From DATEPR01 sp036503065 (GTDB lineage Bacteria; Actinomycetota; Actinomycetes; Mycobacteriales; Pseudonocardiaceae), in NCBI GenBank assembly GCA_036503065.1, contig DASXXM010000433.1, forward strand, positions 1 through 15,538: 15,538 nt of DNA, in the 5' to 3' direction. Below are positions 1-7,228 of the stretch, piece by piece. How positions within the stretch are numbered: the stretch's first letter is position 1; every line of letters starts with the position of its first letter. The translations under genes were made by a program, and so were the position numbers. A model generated the notes under the pieces. The model had not been told where the DNA came from and did not search any database. It was given only the letters and a program-made list of their open reading frames with translations.

Positions 1-762
1 CCAACAGCGGACTGTAGGGGCGAGCACCCATCTCGATCAGTGACAACGCGCCGGCATGCTCGTCGAGCAGTTGGTGCTGGCCGAGCCAGCCGTAGTCCAT
101 GGCGCCAGGACTGTTGTTGGGCACATTCTGGGTATCGACCACGCCGTCGGCGCCCAGTGGCTGCCCGTACGGGTCGTAGGTGCGCAGGGCGCCGACCTGT
201 TTGCCGGTCTGGTCGGTGGTCATGCACAGATCGCCACGCACTGTTGGATTGTCCCATGTAGGCGCGGGCTGGCCGCTGCTGTTGTTCTGCAGGGTGGCCG
301 GCTTCAAGGCGTCCGCGACATTGCTCTCCGACGCAGCGAGGTGCTCACCGGCTGCCACGCACCACTGGTGTCCTGCACGTTCAACGGTGCGGTCGACTCC
401 TGAACGGAATGTGTCCCATCCGGGTTGAGGTACTCGGTGGTGAACATCGACCGGGAGACCACAGTGGACTTCGTCGCGTCGAAATGACTGCCCGATTTGC
501 CGATGGCCGTGGTCAGGGTGCCGAAATCGGCGGCAGGCTTGGCCGGTGCGGTCTGACGCGGCGGGGCCGGTGTCGACGTCACGCCCGGCGGCAGCGGCGG
601 CAGCGCGCCCGCCGGCAACGGTGCGGCGGCGGCCGCGACATGTGGCCAGGTGATGGCCTGCGTGCCGGACACCAGCAACGCGAGCACGAACGCGAACGCA
701 ATACCCGATATTTGGGACAAAAAGCTTAAGTGATGGCGTGCGTGAACCGGGCGACGCGACAC
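1..762 (-). pseudogene. RHS/YD-repeat secreted protein remnant, N-terminus joined to C-terminal core
   Basis: Reading leftwards from a GTG at 762 gives 152 codons. They encode a hydrophobic export segment (about residues 18-36), an Ala/Pro-rich linker (42-75) and a conserved opening of large actinobacterial RHS proteins (TTEYLNPDGTHSV about 108-120, then NVQDTSGAWQPVSTSL about 128-143). This frame stops at 304. In another frame, from about position 345 to the window edge, the sequence encodes the RHS core: VRGDLCMTTDQTGKQVG, TYDPYGQPLG, DYGWLGQHQ and EMGARPYSPLL. Family members normally have well over 1000 residues of YD repeats between these parts, so an internal deletion plus frameshift is inferred. 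The polymorphic C-terminal tip would lie left of the window. The start is uncertain (GTG at 774 is an alternative) and no strong ribosome site is visible. An assembly error is possible. Confidence 0.72.
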
Positions 763-832
763 GAGAACCCCCACGGCCGAACCTGGTGCGGCCCATACCG
801 CACGGTGCAGTGAACAGGACGAACTGTGCCTT

Positions 833-883
833 ACCGACGATCCGGCGGGCAATAGACCGAACGGAGTGAAAATCGGTTCGGTA
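833..883. promoter_or_regulatory. Cluster of ACCGA/TCGGT inverted half-sites upstream of the RHS remnant
   Basis: ACCGA occurs at 833-837 and 856-860, and its complement TCGGT occurs twice in tandem at 873-877 and 878-882. ACCGAA (856-861) and TTCGGT (877-882) form a dyad. The cluster lies about 70-120 bases upstream of the RHS remnant start, in an otherwise empty 260-base gap (763-1023). It could be a regulator binding site or a transcript hairpin. No matching regulator is identified. Confidence 0.25.
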
Positions 884-976
884 GGCATGCGACCTGCGAC
901 GCAACAGCAGAACCGACAGTCGCCGGCGGGAGGGGTGCAGTCAGTCGGCCGTCCAGGAATGGTGCGACAAATGCGA

Positions 977-1009
977 GCCGGCCGCCCTCCAGAAAGGAGA
1001 GCGGCCGGC
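977..1009 (-). terminator. Hairpin terminator after the phosphoesterase-like gene
   Basis: GCCGGCCGC (977-985) pairs with GCGGCCGGC (1001-1009). The stem extends inward by CTCC (987-990) with GGAG (996-999) across one mismatch, leaving a five-base loop. It sits 14 bases beyond the stop of the minus-strand gene ending at 1024. No U-tract follows, which is common for actinomycete terminators. It also shields the RHS remnant from read-through. Confidence 0.75.
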
Positions 1010-1023
1010 AGTGAAATCAACTC

Positions 1024-3216
1024 TCAGTGGGTGGTCGCGGCCAGTTGGCTTGCCCGGTTGAGCAGGTCGAGGCCCTGGTTGATCCAGCGTTCCGCGGTCT
1101 CCTCGTTGATCTGCTTGCCGTGGAACGCCGCCGCGTTCAGCGCCACGTCGATCTTGGTGGCCAGCGCGGTTCGATCGGCGCCCAGTTGCGCCAGGCGCTG
1201 GTCGATCGACGCGTTGAGCGCCGCGTCCGTGGTGCGGGTCGCGGTGGTCGACGCGGTCAGCGTGGCCAGGCCGAACTTGCCCACGTCGGCGTTGATCTGC
1301 TTATACACCTGGCCCAAACGCAGGACCGTTTCGTCGTGGGCCCGCAGCGCCGGTGGCGTGGCCCGCTTTGTCAAGTCCTCCACCAGTACCCGGCCGTCGG
1401 ACACGTAGTCGTCCTTCAGGCCGGCCAGCGCGAGCATCGTCGGGCGGATGTCGGTCTCGTCGGCCCAGGTGCGGTGGTCGATGCCCTGCTCGGCCACGCC
1501 GGGTCCGGCGAACATCGCCCAGTTGGTGGTGATCTCCGGTTGGAAGTCACCGTGGTTCCAGGTGAAGCCGGGGTCGATCACGACGCACGCGTTGCTCGTG
1601 CCGGTCTGTGCTCCGGTCGGGCCGGTGCACTTGGCCGGGCCGGGGCTGATGAAGAAGTCGGGATTCGCGAACGGGGTGAACGTGGCCGTCCGATGTGGAT
1701 CACCGGTGGTCATGTGCAGGATGGTCTGCTCGGTCTGATCGGCCAGCCGGGTGATTACCGGGACCGTGGCCGATGCGTACGGGTCCGGCGCGGTCAGGCC
1801 CAGGAACTCGTGCTCCAGTGCGCGGGTCCGTGGGTCGGTCGCGCCGGGCTGCCCGTTGACGTAGACGACCGGGGCCGAGTCGGAGTGGATCGAGAAGTCC
1901 TTGGCAGGGTCGCCTGCCTGCTGGGTCAACAGGCCCGTCAGGTTGGCGGCCACCTCGCCAACCTGGCCCGGCGCGTAGGTGCACGGCGTGGTCACACCGT
2001 TGCAGCCGGCCTTCTGCACGGCGGCCATGTGGTCGCCCTCGTCGGAGCTGACCACGAACACCGTGTTGTCCTGGTTGATGCCGTGCGCGGCGAGGTTGGC
2101 GAAGAACTGGCCGAACGCCTGGTCGTAGGACTTCAGGGTGGCTTCGTAACGGGGGTCGCCCGACCCGAAGCTGTCATGCGCGTCGGCGATGTAGCCGTAG
2201 GTGACCGGGACGCCGTGTTCCTGCATGGCCGCGATGTAGCCAAGGGTCTGGCTCGCGGTGGGGCTGAAGCCGGGGAAGCCGAAGTACGTGCCCTTGACGT
2301 CCTGGCTGGCGAAGTCGTTGGTCAGCGGCTGGCCGGACAGGTCGTCGACCCGCACGCCGGTCGCGGTCGTGGTCCCGCCGATCTGCGGGCCGACGTACTT
2401 GTTGCCGAACAGCCCCTGGAAGCCGGTGTAGCCGCCGGGCTCGTTGGGCAGGGTGTCCGCGACCGCGCCGGAGTTGCCGGCACACACGGACGTCTTGACC
2501 TGCGCGCAGTGCACCGCGATGCCCTCGTAGTCGGCGGCCGCGAGGTCCGGGAAGCCGAACTGCTTGATCTGCGCCTGGACCTGGGCCTCCTGGGCGGAGT
2601 TCGGGCCGAAGATCACGGGTACGTCGGTGGTCGGGTTCTCCATCTCGATGTTCGCCGTGGAGATCGCACCGACGTCACAACCGGCGCGGGTGAACGGCAC
2701 CCAGGGCGCGGGCGCGACGCCACCGGTCGGGGTGACCATGGTCGGCGCGGTGTCCGTGGACTTGCTGGCCGTGACCGGATCGGTCCAGTACGCGAACGAG
2801 CTGGCCGAGCTGCTGGTGCCGTTGGTGTTGTAGACCCGGTAGCTGTTGGCGACCGACTGGCCGTGCTTGTCGCCGTAGGTGCCGGTCAGCGTGGTCAGGA
2901 TGTCGTTGGCGGTGTGCGAGATCAGCGGCGTGTGCATGTTCGACAGCACAGATCCGTTCCGCTTCATGAAGTTCAGCAGGTTCGGCATCTGTTCCAGGTC
3001 GGACGGCACGTTCGGGTTGTCCCTGGTCAGGTGCACGTTGTCGAATGTGAGGTCGATGACGTGCTTCACCTGACCTGTCGGCGAGTTGAGTTGGCAACTG
3101 GCCGTGTGGTGCGCCGGCACTGTTTGCGCCGCAGCCTGCGATCCCACCAGGCCAAGCGCGCCGGCGGCGACCACCACCACGGCGGCCGGTAAGACCGATA
3201 ACCGGACGGATCTCAT
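1024..3216 (-). CDS. Secreted phosphoesterase-like protein (alkaline phosphatase superfamily fold)
   Basis: This is a 730-residue protein starting at ATG 3216, preceded by a strong GAAGGAGA ribosome site four bases upstream. Frames extending further upstream are spurious. A Sec signal peptide covers about residues 1-30, ending AQAAA-like before QTVPAHH. The body has the ordered acidic/histidine motifs of the alkaline phosphatase/phosphodiesterase superfamily: FDN at 58-60, a Ser/Thr-rich PLISHTANDILTTLTG (97-112) where the nucleophile would lie, YIADAHD (342-348), VVSSDEGDH (388-396) and WNHGD (553-557). These could be metal ligands, but exact roles are inferred. Several cysteines (C180, C237, C245, C405, C412, C530, C544) suit disulfides in an extracellular protein. 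The C-terminal 100 residues look helical. The substrate is unknown. The gene stands alone, divergent from an aldo/keto reductase and ending at a hairpin. Confidence 0.8.
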   Translation of the reverse strand: MRSVRLSVLPAAVVVVAAGALGLVGSQAAAQTVPAHHTASCQLNSPTGQVKHVIDLTFDNVHLTRDNPNVPSDLEQMPNLLNFMKRNGSVLSNMHTPLISHTANDILTTLTGTYGDKHGQSVANSYRVYNTNGTSSSASSFAYWTDPVTASKSTDTAPTMVTPTGGVAPAPWVPFTRAGCDVGAISTANIEMENPTTDVPVIFGPNSAQEAQVQAQIKQFGFPDLAAADYEGIAVHCAQVKTSVCAGNSGAVADTLPNEPGGYTGFQGLFGNKYVGPQIGGTTTATGVRVDDLSGQPLTNDFASQDVKGTYFGFPGFSPTASQTLGYIAAMQEHGVPVTYGYIADAHDSFGSGDPRYEATLKSYDQAFGQFFANLAAHGINQDNTVFVVSSDEGDHMAAVQKAGCNGVTTPCTYAPGQVGEVAANLTGLLTQQAGDPAKDFSIHSDSAPVVYVNGQPGATDPRTRALEHEFLGLTAPDPYASATVPVITRLADQTEQTILHMTTGDPHRTATFTPFANPDFFISPGPAKCTGPTGAQTGTSNACVVIDPGFTWNHGDFQPEITTNWAMFAGPGVAEQGIDHRTWADETDIRPTMLALAGLKDDYVSDGRVLVEDLTKRATPPALRAHDETVLRLGQVYKQINADVGKFGLATLTASTTATRTTDAALNASIDQRLAQLGADRTALATKIDVALNAAAFHGKQINEETAERWINQGLDLLNRASQLAATTH

Positions 3217-3290
3217 GGACTCTCCTTCGAGCGTGATGACTGACCTGCAAGGGCTTAGCCGTTCGAGCTGGCCAGCAGGTGTCCTGAGTC

Positions 3291-3316
3291 TTGCGGGCCG
3301 GGTGCACAACCCGCAA
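3291..3316. promoter_or_regulatory. Inverted repeat in the divergent promoter region
   Basis: TTGCGGG (3291-3297) and CCCGCAA (3310-3316) form a perfect 7-bp inverted repeat with a 12-base spacer. It lies between the divergent starts at 3216 and 3382, about 75 bases from the first and 65 from the second. It could be an operator for either gene or a 5' hairpin in the phosphoesterase transcript. Nothing in the window identifies a binding protein. Confidence 0.3.
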
Positions 3317-3347
3317 CAGTCATGAGCCTGACGGCTTCCGGTCCGTC

Positions 3348-3375
3348 TTGTCCGAATTGCGCCTGTCGATAAACT
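3348..3375 (+). promoter_or_regulatory. Promoter of the aldo/keto reductase, predicted leaderless
   Basis: A -35 element TTGTCC (3348-3353) and a -10 element TAAACT (3370-3375) are separated by 16 bases. Six bases lie between the -10 and the GTG at 3382, so transcription should begin at or next to the start codon. No Shine-Dalgarno sequence precedes the GTG, which agrees with a leaderless message. Confidence 0.6.
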
Positions 3376-3381
3376 GCGTTC

Positions 3382-4332
3382 GTGCGATACGAGACGTTGG
3401 GCGAGTCCGGCCCCGAAGTGCCCGTACTGTTCCTCGGCTGCGGGAATTTCGGCGGTATCGGTTCGCTGCCCGAGTTGTTCGGTCTCGGTGACGACCAGGA
3501 GACGGCGTTCGCGGTGATGGACGCGGCCCTGGCCGCCGGCGTGCGCATGTTCGACACCGCGAACGCCTATGGCGGCGGCGTTTCCGAGGACTGGATCGGC
3601 CAGTGGCTGGCCAGCAGGGGCACCCGGGAGGACGTCCTGTTGACCACGAAGGTGGCCAGTGCGGGCGGCCTGTCCCGGCGGCACATCCGTGCGCAGATCG
3701 ACGTGAGTCTGGGCCGGCTGCGCACCGACCGGATCGACCTCTACCTCACGCACGCACCGGACGAGTCGACGCCGATCGCGGAAACCGTCGCCGCATTCGA
3801 CGAACTGGTGCGGGACGGCAAGATCGCGCACTACGGCTTCAGCAATGTCGACCGCGCCGGGCTCGACGAGGCGCTGGGGGCCGTCGCCGAACTCGGCGTG
3901 ACCGCGCCGGTGAACCTGCAGTGCGGCTACAACCTGCTCGACCGCGCGGAATCGGCCAGCTTCGAGCTGTGTGCGAGGGCCGGCGTCGGCTTCACCGCGT
4001 TCAGTCCGCTCGCCGGTGGCCTGCTGACCGGGAAGTACCGGGCCGACGAGCCGCCGCCGCCCGGGTCGCGGCTCGCGCTGCGGCCACCGTCGTTCTGGGA
4101 CCTGAACAGGGACGATCTCTTTGCGGCGCTGGGGAAACTGGCCGTCGCGGCGGACGGCTACGGTCTGCCGCTGGCGACGCTCGCCCTTGCCTGGAGCCTG
4201 AACGATCCCGGCGTCACCGCGTTGGTGCTCGGGCCGCGGTCACCCGGTCAGCTGAAGACCATGTGCGACGCCGTCGACGTCCGGCTCACCGAAGCCGAAC
4301 GCGCCGAGCTGGTTCGTTTGGTGGCGGCGTAA
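3382..4332 (+). CDS. Aldo/keto reductase
   Basis: This 316-residue protein has the usual length and motif order of the aldo/keto reductase superfamily, NADPH-dependent (beta/alpha)8-barrel enzymes that reduce carbonyls in the cytoplasm. The catalytic tetrad is visible: D58 (MFDTANAYG), Y63, K90 (LLTTKVAS) and H124 (YLTHAPDE). Further family marks are the strand YGFSNV (151-156), NLQCGYNLL (178-186) and FSPLAGGLLTGKY (207-219). The C-terminal ALVLGPRSPGQL region is the usual nucleotide-phosphate binding part. It looks closest to the group of barrel reductases similar to oxidised-sugar and beta-subunit-like proteins, but the substrate cannot be told. The GTG start is chosen because it opens the conserved MRYETLG strand and sits just after a promoter -10. 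The decarboxylase gene follows after 140 bases, so co-transcription is possible but unproven. Confidence 0.9.
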   Translation: MRYETLGESGPEVPVLFLGCGNFGGIGSLPELFGLGDDQETAFAVMDAALAAGVRMFDTANAYGGGVSEDWIGQWLASRGTREDVLLTTKVASAGGLSRRHIRAQIDVSLGRLRTDRIDLYLTHAPDESTPIAETVAAFDELVRDGKIAHYGFSNVDRAGLDEALGAVAELGVTAPVNLQCGYNLLDRAESASFELCARAGVGFTAFSPLAGGLLTGKYRADEPPPPGSRLALRPPSFWDLNRDDLFAALGKLAVAADGYGLPLATLALAWSLNDPGVTALVLGPRSPGQLKTMCDAVDVRLTEAERAELVRLVAA

Positions 4333-4472
4333 CCGATCTCCGGAATGTTCGTATCATTTCGGTGCAACGCTCTGTAACCCGATCGGTGGAACGCCGCTGC
4401 ACCCCTTTGCCTGCTACGGTCTGATCGTTCCTCGATCCCCTGACCTGATCGCCAGAAAGATAGGCGACGCCC

Positions 4473-5876
4473 ATGTCCCCGTTGCATCGGAACTCGCGCG
4501 CGAACGGCCACGTCGACGACCTGAATGTCAATCCACTTTATGCCAGCGCCGTCGGTTTCACCGCGGTGCCGCGGCACCGGATACCGGACAATCCGATGCC
4601 GCCCGACACCGCGCTCGCGGTCATTCGTGACGAGCTGATCCTGGACGGCAATGCCCGGCAGAATCTGGCCACCTTCTGCACCACGTGGATGGAACCGCAG
4701 GCCGGCCAGTTGATCGCGGAGTGCCTGGCCAAGAACATGATCGACAAGGACGAGTACCCGCAGACCGCGGAGCTGGAACACCGCTGCATCAACATGCTCG
4801 CCCGACTGTGGCACGCGGACGATCCCGAGGCGACCGGGTGTTCCACCACCGGATCGAGCGAAGCGGTCATGCTCGGCGGAATGGCACTGAAATGGCGGTG
4901 GCGGGCGCGTCGGAACGCGGCCCACCTCGCAACTGATCGACCGAACCTGGTGATGGGTACCAACGTGCACGTGTGCTGGCAGAAATTCTGCCGATACTGG
5001 GACGTCGAACCGCGCATGGTGCCGATGACCCGCGAACACATGAGCCTGGACGGCCCACGAGTGGCCGAACTCTGCGACGAGAACACGATCGGCGTAGTGG
5101 CGGTTCTCGGCTCGACGGAGGACGGCCGGTACGACCCGGTGGCCGAAATCGCGGCCGCGCTGGACAAACTGGCCGACGAGCGCGGTGTCGACGTGCCACT
5201 GCATATCGACGCGGCATCGGGCGGATTCGTCGCACCGTTCCTGCAACCCGCACTGGTGTGGGATTTCCAGCTACCCAGGGTGCAGTCGATCAACGTGTCC
5301 GGCCACAAGTACGGGCTGGTCTATCCCGGCATCGGCTGGATCATCTGGCGCGACGCGGACGCGCTGCCCGCGGACCTGGTGTTCAGTTGCAACGTGCTCG
5401 GCGGCGACATGGCCACCTTCTCGCTGAACTTCTCCCGCCCCGGCGCCCAGGTGGTCGCCCAGTACTACAACTTCCTGCGCCTGGGGTTCGAAGGATACCG
5501 GCGCCTGCAACAGACCTGCCAGGACGTCGCGCTGCACCTGTCCAGCGAGATCGGCAAGATGGACGCGTTCGAACTGCTCTCCGACGGCAGCGACCTGCCG
5601 GTGTTCGGCTTCACGCTGCGCGAGGACGTCACCAACTTCACCGTGTACGACGTGTCCGACCGGCTGCGCCAACAGGGCTGGCAGATCCCGGCCTACACCC
5701 TGCCGCCGGACCTGACCGAACTGGCGATCATGCGAATCGTGGTCCGGCCGGGCCTCAGCATGGACCTCGCCTCGATGCTGCTGGACGACATCCGCCGCCA
5801 CGTGAGCCAACTGTCCGCCACACCACGCCCGACGGTCATCCCGGCGCACCACAAGGCGCACGCCTTCCACCACTAG
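4473..5876 (+). CDS. gadB: Glutamate decarboxylase (PLP-dependent)
   Basis: This 467-residue protein matches the full length of bacterial glutamate decarboxylase. It is predicted to convert L-glutamate to GABA and CO2, consuming a cytoplasmic proton. The pyridoxal phosphate site is intact: HIDAASGGF at 244-252 with D246 for the pyridine nitrogen, and SINVSGHKYG with the Schiff-base lysine K279 (E. coli GadB K276). CSTTGSSEAVMLGG (123-136) is the phosphate and cofactor-binding stretch, and NPMPPDTAL (40-48) is the conserved N-terminal segment. The chain ends in HH, so its penultimate residue is histidine, as in E. coli GadB where His465 takes part in shutting the enzyme at neutral pH; an equivalent role here is inference. 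The ribosome site is weak. No GABA/glutamate antiporter gene is in the window. The 3' end converges on a MarR-family gene eight bases away. Confidence 0.95.
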   Translation: MSPLHRNSRANGHVDDLNVNPLYASAVGFTAVPRHRIPDNPMPPDTALAVIRDELILDGNARQNLATFCTTWMEPQAGQLIAECLAKNMIDKDEYPQTAELEHRCINMLARLWHADDPEATGCSTTGSSEAVMLGGMALKWRWRARRNAAHLATDRPNLVMGTNVHVCWQKFCRYWDVEPRMVPMTREHMSLDGPRVAELCDENTIGVVAVLGSTEDGRYDPVAEIAAALDKLADERGVDVPLHIDAASGGFVAPFLQPALVWDFQLPRVQSINVSGHKYGLVYPGIGWIIWRDADALPADLVFSCNVLGGDMATFSLNFSRPGAQVVAQYYNFLRLGFEGYRRLQQTCQDVALHLSSEIGKMDAFELLSDGSDLPVFGFTLREDVTNFTVYDVSDRLRQQGWQIPAYTLPPDLTELAIMRIVVRPGLSMDLASMLLDDIRRHVSQLSATPRPTVIPAHHKAHAFHH

Positions 5877-5880
5877 AGCG

Positions 5881-5895
5881 CCTGTCAGGGACAGG
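5881..5895. terminator. Small hairpin between convergent decarboxylase and MarR genes
   Basis: CCTGTC (5881-5886) and GACAGG (5890-5895) form a perfect 6-bp stem with a three-base loop. It overlaps the stop codon of the MarR gene and begins five bases after the decarboxylase stop. It may act on both strands, but it is short, has no U-tract and partly lies in coding sequence. Confidence 0.35.
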
Positions 5896-6376
5896 AGGGC
5901 CGCGCCCGCGGTGGCCAGGTGCCGCCGGGGTCGACCTTCTTGTTGATCTTGTCGCAGATGGCCGTGAACTGGTCGACCTGGTCCGGCGTCAGGCTGTCGT
6001 ACACGAGGCCGCGCACGGTCGCCACGTGCCCCGGCGCGATCTGCCTGAGCAGCTCGTACCCGTCGTCGGTCAGCGCCGCGATGGTGAGCCTGCCGTCGCA
6101 CGGCGACGTGAACCGGTGTACCCACTCGCGTTTCTCCAGTCGACCGACCACATGGGACAGTCGGGACAGGGAGCAGTTCGCCACGGTGGCCAGCCGGTTC
6201 ATCGGCAACTCACGGTCGGGTGCCACGGACAGGGCGCTCAGCACGAGGTACTCGACGAAGTTGAGGTCCGCCTTGCGCTTGAGGTCGACGTCGAGCAGGT
6301 AGGGCAGCTTGATGAACACGCCCATGAACGCGATCCACGAGCGGAGTTCGTCCGGCGTGAGCCACTCAGGTTCCAC
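5885..6376 (-). CDS. MarR-family transcriptional regulator
   Basis: This 163-residue protein has the size and layout of MarR regulators: N-terminal dimerisation helices (about 8-35), a winged helix-turn-helix (about 57-105: MNRLATVANCSLSRLSHVV recognition region, then the wing with the typical DGR at 94-96 and LTDDG at 102-106), and C-terminal dimer helices to about 148. A short Pro/Arg-rich tail ends the chain. Proteins of this family are dimeric DNA-binding repressors or activators, often released by small phenolic ligands or oxidation; C68, C93, C141 and C162 are present but no known redox pattern is recognised. The GTG start at 6376 lies six bases after a TAAGCT -10 element with no ribosome site, so it is probably leaderless. 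Two palindromes just upstream suggest autoregulation. Its target beyond itself is unknown; the convergent decarboxylase is only a neighbour. Confidence 0.9.
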   Translation of the reverse strand: MEPEWLTPDELRSWIAFMGVFIKLPYLLDVDLKRKADLNFVEYLVLSALSVAPDRELPMNRLATVANCSLSRLSHVVGRLEKREWVHRFTSPCDGRLTIAALTDDGYELLRQIAPGHVATVRGLVYDSLTPDQVDQFTAICDKINKKVDPGGTWPPRARPSCP

Positions 6377-6382
6377 ACCCTG

Positions 6383-6419
6383 AGCTTACCTGGGTTGACG
6401 CGTCAATCGTTGCGCGCAA
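6383..6419 (-). promoter_or_regulatory. MarR gene promoter with two palindromic operator candidates
   Basis: A -10 element TAAGCT lies at 6388-6383 on the minus strand, six bases before the GTG. Immediately upstream are a perfect 12-bp palindrome TTGACGCGTCAA (6395-6406) and, after three bases, a perfect 10-bp palindrome TTGCGCGCAA (6410-6419). The two share the TTG-CGCG-CAA frame. The first occupies the -10/-35 spacer, where a bound repressor would block polymerase. MarR dimers commonly bind such palindromes, so autoregulation is the likely reading. No good -35 is seen. Confidence 0.6.
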
Positions 6420-6433
6420 ATGCCGCGAATCAC

Positions 6434-7162
6434 TCAGGGTCCGCCGCCGGTCGTCAGCCGTGCGCTGTTCGACGAGTGTCCATAGTAGAATGCGCGGATC
6501 AGGTAGGCGGCCTTCTTCTCGGTCGGCAGCGTGACGATGCCGCAGGTGTTGACGTTCGGGCCCAGCAGCTCGATGGCGTTGAAGTCGGTGCTGCCGAACG
6601 GTTTGCTCTCCACCAGGTAGCCGTCGGCGTCGGCGGCGTTGTCGGTCCAGGCGAGCTTGATGCCGTTGGCGTTCACGACGGTCGCGGTGAGGTTCGTCGG
6701 CGCGCCCGATGTCCCGGCGCTGCGGATGGACTGCTTCGCGACCGGGTCGCCGGGCACCGTGCGGGGTGCCGCCCAGGACTGGTCGGCCTGGGCCTGGTCG
6801 TCGTATGCCCCCGGCGGGAGCGACACGTCGACGGTGTTCGACGCGGGCCCGTAGAACGGCCGGACGCGGTAGTAGAACGTGGTCGTCGGCATCAGGTTGT
6901 CGTGCTTGAACGTGGTCTGCGTCGGCGGCAGGAACCCCAGCGGCGTGAACGGGCCGTTCGGCGCCGTCGCGTACTCGACCACCCGGCCCGCCGGGGCCGG
7001 GCCGCTGTCGTGCCAGGACAGCGTGATGTTCGTCGGCGACACCAGGGTGGCGGTGAGCCGCAGGGCCGGTGCCGGGCCCGCGGGCCGGGTGGCCGCCGCC
7101 GTGCTCGCGCAACCGCCCAGCAGGGTCAGCAGCAGCAGCGCGCTCAGAATTCGTCTCAGCAC
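6434..7162 (-). CDS. Lipoprotein with two fibronectin type III domains
   Basis: Starting at GTG 7162, with a GAGG ribosome site six bases upstream, the product has 242 residues. It opens with a lipoprotein signal peptide: MLRRI, a leucine-rich core, then LLGGC with the lipidated cysteine at 18. A TTG at 7186 is a poorer start. After a short Ala/Pro linker come two fibronectin type III-like beta domains: about 32-116 (TATLVSPTNITLSWHD ... FYYRVRPFYGPASNTVDV) and about 154-238 (NLTATVVNANGIKLAWTDN ... YLIRAFYYGHSSNSARL), joined by a polar linker (117-152). No catalytic motif is present, so it is probably a cell-surface binding or adhesion module. The secreted jelly-roll gene lies 66 bases upstream on the same strand, separated by a strong hairpin, suggesting a shared but attenuated unit. 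Confidence 0.8.
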   Translation of the reverse strand: MLRRILSALLLLTLLGGCASTAAATRPAGPAPALRLTATLVSPTNITLSWHDSGPAPAGRVVEYATAPNGPFTPLGFLPPTQTTFKHDNLMPTTTFYYRVRPFYGPASNTVDVSLPPGAYDDQAQADQSWAAPRTVPGDPVAKQSIRSAGTSGAPTNLTATVVNANGIKLAWTDNAADADGYLVESKPFGSTDFNAIELLGPNVNTCGIVTLPTEKKAAYLIRAFYYGHSSNSARLTTGGGP

Positions 7163-7191
7163 TGTCAGCCTCGATGAGGTGCGCAACGCGT

Positions 7192-7218
7192 GCCGGTCCC
7201 GGCATGACCGGGACCGGC
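7192..7218 (-). terminator. Perfect 11-bp hairpin between the jelly-roll and FN3 lipoprotein genes
   Basis: GCCGGTCCCGG (7192-7202) and CCGGGACCGGC (7208-7218) pair perfectly around a five-base loop. It starts 11 bases after the stop of the upstream minus-strand gene and lies 30 bases before the lipoprotein start. No U-tract follows. It is either a full terminator or a partial one that lowers lipoprotein expression, or an RNA-stabilising stem. Confidence 0.7.
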
Positions 7219-7228
7219 GCTGGGCGTT

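Noticed and set aside
763..1020. N-terminal extension of the RHS remnant to 1020
   Set aside because: It runs through the terminator hairpin and non-coding sequence, and the export segment fits a start near 762.
1027..3192. A 721-codon open frame on the plus strand
   Set aside because: It is antisense to the phosphoesterase-like gene, has Arg/Gly/Val-rich shadow composition and no family motif. Long antisense frames are expected at this GC content.
3217..3831. A 205-codon N-terminal extension of the phosphoesterase-like frame
   Set aside because: The extension is antisense to the aldo/keto reductase. The ATG at 3216 has a strong ribosome site and begins a signal peptide.
4332..4387. Inverted repeat ACCGATC (4332-4338) and GATCGGT (4381-4387) after the aldo/keto reductase
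   Set aside because: The 42-base loop is too long for a convincing terminator, and the stem is short. It may be chance.
4973..7177. A 734-codon plus-strand open frame across the decarboxylase, MarR and lipoprotein genes
   Set aside because: It overlaps three well-supported genes in other frames and encodes only low-complexity Arg-rich sequence.
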